From: Pseudobutyrivibrio xylanivorans
GTDB lineage: Bacteria > Bacillota > Clostridia > Lachnospirales > Lachnospiraceae
Assembly: GCF_008935055.1 (NCBI RefSeq)
Contig: NZ_CP043028.1
Span: 3,006,501-3,070,500, forward strand
DNA length: 64,000 nt
Direction: 5' to 3'
Each line of letters begins with the position of its first letter. The stretch's first letter is position 1. Made by a program: the position numbers and the translations under genes. The notes under the pieces are model-generated. The model worked only from the letters and a program-made list of their open reading frames with translations, was not told the DNA's origin and did no database searches. This document shows, in pieces, positions 61,350-64,000 of this stretch.

Positions 61350-62843
61350 TCAGCGTTCGTAGTCTTCGTGGAGGACACGTTCGTATTGTCCTTTGAACCA
61401 GGCTCCGATGCCGGAGGTATTATCATTGTGGCGGCCATGCAATCCTTTACCGTAAACCTGCACACCGAATGACTGTAAAATCGTAAGAATTTTGTTGTAG
61501 GCAGTGTCGTCGTAATCGTCCTCGTACATGTAGGACACAATGAATTTCGTATGACTGAAATCAGTGGCACGAAGCTTATTCCAGAATCGCTCGTTAAGTC
61601 TGAAAATGGCTTCGCCATCCATTCCCCCACCATGATATTGAAGTAAATCCAAGGATGTTGGAAATCCACCTGGCCTGCGCAGCCTCTCATTAGCCGCAAT
61701 ATCTCCAAGACTGGCAAGTGGCTTACCCAAAATCAACGCATGTGGTCGCAGGTCACAACCATAATACATCGAGCCGATTGTTCCCATAGAAATTCCTGAC
61801 AGAATCAGCTGATTTGAATAGAATCCAAGCTTATTCATATATCGTTCAATAACCGAAACCATAAGCCGTTCGTATTCCTTACTGCCCAGGTAAAAGCCAC
61901 CGCCCTGAAAACGCTGTTCAGAAATCAAAAGAAATGGACATCCCATTTTCTTCATCATGTAGTAGCCTTCAAACCCTTCCATGGTTTTATAACCTGAAAA
62001 GTATACAGACAATGGTGGTTTCATATCTCCCGGATCAAAATAGGCAAATATCTCCTCTCTCTCAGAGGTGACAAATCTCTCGCCACCTACCATAAAAGTA
62101 CCGATGCCCCAGCGGGATATCCTATCGTGCAAAGCAATCACATCCAGTTTGCCATAGCCCTTCGCCTTAAGCTCGCAGAAAAGTGTTCCCTGACCATTTC
62201 GTCCTTCTATTATTACCGGCTGTTTCAATTCTTCCTCGGTAAACTCCCAGCTATCGCAAATATCGGACAAACTACCAGAAACAAACTGTTTTATTGCTAG
62301 AGTAATTTCAATGCCATCTGTCTTTTTATATTCTAGCCAAAACTCTATAGCCTGATTGGCCTCTATTGGGATATTACCGCGCCAAAAAACTACCTGATTT
62401 AAAGTGTTACCATAGTCGCCTTCAAGGCTCACGCTGTATTGTCCGTTCCACTTTATGCGTCCACTAAAGCTTTGTGCGATACCCAATGCCTCAGGTCTGA
62501 ATTTTTCTCCGTAAGGCTTAGGAAAATATTTTTTAGCTTCATTATCCAGGAAATTCTGAATTCCATTTTCAGGAATCATCTTTCCCATTTTCCTGTCAAA
62601 AAGGCTTCTCGTCAGCTCATCCACCTCAAAAGAATCCACGATAAAAAAGCAATAGGCCATGGACATACTGTCCGCGGCCGCATACTCCTCCTGCGTGATG
62701 TTGCGTTCAAGCACAACTATCTCGTAGATTTCCTTCTTCAGTTCAAGCTCTTCAGCGGCATAAATAAGCTTCACATTCTCAGGGAATCTAAATCTCTTTC
62801 CCCAGTTTATGCCGCCAATTTGTAGAATTCTAATTCTATCCAT
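61350..62843 (-). CDS. Accessory Sec system Asp2-like protein
   Basis: A 497-aa protein resembling Asp2 of the SecA2/SecY2 glycoprotein export system. The C-terminal half is an alpha/beta hydrolase-like domain with the nucleophile in SGISMGTIGSMYYGC, followed by ILGKPLASLGDIAANERLRR and PGGFPTSLDLL, and a late histidine region GLHGRHND. In streptococci Asp2 O-acetylates glycans on exported adhesins. The other Asp, SecA2 and adhesin genes are not in the window; they may lie beyond the right edge. The 13-bp gap to the membrane protein gene upstream suggests one operon. Confidence 0.8.
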   Translation of the reverse strand: MDRIRILQIGGINWGKRFRFPENVKLIYAAEELELKKEIYEIVVLERNITQEEYAAADSMSMAYCFFIVDSFEVDELTRSLFDRKMGKMIPENGIQNFLDNEAKKYFPKPYGEKFRPEALGIAQSFSGRIKWNGQYSVSLEGDYGNTLNQVVFWRGNIPIEANQAIEFWLEYKKTDGIEITLAIKQFVSGSLSDICDSWEFTEEELKQPVIIEGRNGQGTLFCELKAKGYGKLDVIALHDRISRWGIGTFMVGGERFVTSEREEIFAYFDPGDMKPPLSVYFSGYKTMEGFEGYYMMKKMGCPFLLISEQRFQGGGFYLGSKEYERLMVSVIERYMNKLGFYSNQLILSGISMGTIGSMYYGCDLRPHALILGKPLASLGDIAANERLRRPGGFPTSLDLLQYHGGGMDGEAIFRLNERFWNKLRATDFSHTKFIVSYMYEDDYDDTAYNKILTILQSFGVQVYGKGLHGRHNDNTSGIGAWFKGQYERVLHEDYER

Positions 62844-62855
62844 ATTGATTGTCCG

Positions 62856-63878
62856 TTAGAATACCCGTTCCTCGGTTTGAAATCCTAATCGCTTATCAGC
62901 TAATGAAAAAACGCTTGCAAGCGGAACCACGTATAGTGCCTTCGTAAGCACTAGCTCGCTGGCTAAATTGTCCCCCTGCAAAGCAATTACAATAAATGCC
63001 ACTATCATGTAGTCCATCCAGAAGAAAAGCCCCTTAACATCCTCTCCTTGTATCAACTTTACAATTGTCACAATAATAAAAATCGGAATAATAATAATCC
63101 AAGGCATGTTCCAAATAACCTTCATTCCTTCCAAAAGGCTGCCAAGTCTTGAATAATTATATAGGACTACCATCTCAAAAAATTCAGTGGCATTCTGGAA
63201 ATACAAAAAGTAAAGTGCCATTGGAACAGTGACTGTAACTATACCTTCTATGATTGATAGAAAGAAAGATTTACACGCTGCCTTTTCCATTCCTGCTCTG
63301 ATAAATTTCACAGCAAAAGCTGCAAGCATCACAACCCATATTAGAGCATAGCCTGGCTGCAAAAAGAACATCAGAGTCATCTCTATTGCCATCAAATATA
63401 CATGATACGAAAGGAATCCTCTCTGAAGCTGCCTTGCAATGTGATACCCCAGGGCCACCATGAAAAAGAATACCAACTGTTCTGCGCCTGCATGTGTCAA
63501 ATCTCCCCAGCCAAAAACCATAAGAATCAAGGTGATTCCAATGGAAAACTGGATTGATGTGTAAAGCTTTGCAGTCTTATACATAAAATAGGTTGAAAAG
63601 AAAACTATTACAAACTCAATCAGATAATGTGCAGTATTGCTAGCCTTCACCAAATATCCAAGGCCCACCAACTCATATATTACAGGTCCATAGTGTCCTT
63701 CCAACTCAACATACGCTGAATAACCATCTCTTACAGAATGTGCAAAATCCAATATGCTTCGCTGAACCATTGTGAAGGTTCCACCTGTCCAAATATTAAA
63801 TGAGCTTGAAACCATTACCACGAAGGTAATAGAAAACACCGCAAATATCTCGAAGAATTTTTTCAAACGATTATCCAT
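62856..63878 (-). CDS. Polytopic membrane protein of unknown function
   Basis: About 340 aa with nine to ten hydrophobic segments and a first loop containing ELEGHYGPVIYELVGLGYL. The layout recalls GT-C type membrane glycosyltransferases, but no catalytic DxD motif is clear. It is cotranscribed with the Asp2-like gene, so a role in glycosylation or export of a surface protein is a reasonable guess. ATG 63878 preceded by GGGTGGG is preferred to a TTG at 63893. Confidence 0.7.
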   Translation of the reverse strand: MDNRLKKFFEIFAVFSITFVVMVSSSFNIWTGGTFTMVQRSILDFAHSVRDGYSAYVELEGHYGPVIYELVGLGYLVKASNTAHYLIEFVIVFFSTYFMYKTAKLYTSIQFSIGITLILMVFGWGDLTHAGAEQLVFFFMVALGYHIARQLQRGFLSYHVYLMAIEMTLMFFLQPGYALIWVVMLAAFAVKFIRAGMEKAACKSFFLSIIEGIVTVTVPMALYFLYFQNATEFFEMVVLYNYSRLGSLLEGMKVIWNMPWIIIIPIFIIVTIVKLIQGEDVKGLFFWMDYMIVAFIVIALQGDNLASELVLTKALYVVPLASVFSLADKRLGFQTEERVF

Positions 63879-63902
63879 ATTTTTCCCACCCAAAATAAAA
63901 CT

Positions 63903-63944
63903 AAAGAGAGTAGGTCACGAAAAGCTTCCTACTCTCTTTATTAT
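63903..63944. terminator. Terminator upstream of the membrane protein gene
   Basis: A 12-bp stem AAAGAGAGTAGG/CCTACTCTCTTT with T-rich flanks. On the minus strand it ends the gene that enters from the right edge. Confidence 0.8.
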
Positions 63945-63983
63945 AGAGAAAATCTTAAATACAATCCACACTCTTCTGTGAAT

Positions 63984-64000
63984 TATTCCTCATCATTTAA
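63984..64000 (-). CDS. C-terminal end of a gene beyond the right edge
   Basis: Minus-strand codons LNDEE followed by TAA, 40 bp before a terminator. Too short to identify; read as a gene end because of the following terminator. Confidence 0.35.

Noticed and set aside
1..64000. tRNA, rRNA, tmRNA or other standard RNA genes
   Set aside because: None recognised on either strand by eye; a tRNAscan/Infernal run would settle this.

Overview
The window looks like a chromosomal segment of a low-to-moderate GC Gram-positive anaerobe, most likely a Lachnospiraceae member of the Butyrivibrio/Pseudobutyrivibrio kind. The reasons are the gene content (NfnAB-type transhydrogenase, long-form fused PurL, glucose-type PTS with a BglG/LicT-family antiterminator, single-membrane MacAB-like efflux genes, an Asp2-like accessory Sec protein), consistent AGGAGG-type ribosome binding sites and sigma-A promoters. 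The assignment is by inference; no rRNA or tRNA gene was seen.

Layout. 1-1894: a TetR regulator and a GH2 glycosidase (cut by the window edge) read leftward, divergent from a 41-aa orphan small protein. 2076-2783: a gene-free, roughly 700-bp imperfect palindrome. 2800-7420: nfnB and nfnA, then two G3E (CobW-type) GTPases, one fused to a DUF1980-like domain and one with a long His tract. 7642-10781: a PTS EIICBA gene and its antiterminator gene, with a RAT/terminator switch at the start of the transcript. 11047-14560: two uncharacterised genes and a DUF2974 hydrolase, then a YhcC-type radical SAM protein. 14541-21113: a leftward late-cobalamin operon (cbiA-cobT-cobU-cobS-short cobU-cobC-cbiB-cobD) with no cbiP and no visible cobalamin riboswitch. 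21262-24724: a MacAB-like efflux operon. 25205-26629: a DUF234-type ATPase under a repeated operator.

26875-43469 is an AT-rich accessory block, read leftward apart from the IS element. It holds an exopolysaccharide/capsule locus: aminotransferase, initiating sugar-phosphate transferase, glycosyltransferases, Wzy, LicD, TagD-like cytidylyltransferase, two glutaminase-less asparagine-synthetase-like proteins and a Wzx flippase. Upstream of it are a helicase with four helicase-associated repeats and a serine recombinase. The locus is decaying: an IS3-family element sits in one glycosyltransferase with a 3-bp target duplication, another glycosyltransferase has an in-frame amber codon, a cytidylyltransferase copy is a frameshifted remnant, and a small ORF has an amber codon.

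43549-54770 returns to housekeeping genes (carB, carA, purL with unusual leaders, a DinG/XPD-like helicase with a nuclease domain, an HPr-like protein without the active-site His). 55150-63878 holds a degenerate EAL-HDOD protein, an FtsX-type ABC transporter, a secreted transglutaminase-like protein, a structured element between convergent genes, an Asp2-like protein and a polytopic membrane protein; a gene end lies at the right edge.

The strongest candidates for something undescribed are (i) the 2076-2783 palindrome, (ii) the duplicated cytidylyltransferase/AsnB-like/LicD module as a possible glycan-modification system, and (iii) a pair of related structured elements at 5184-5272 and 61164-61337 whose stems show compensating changes.
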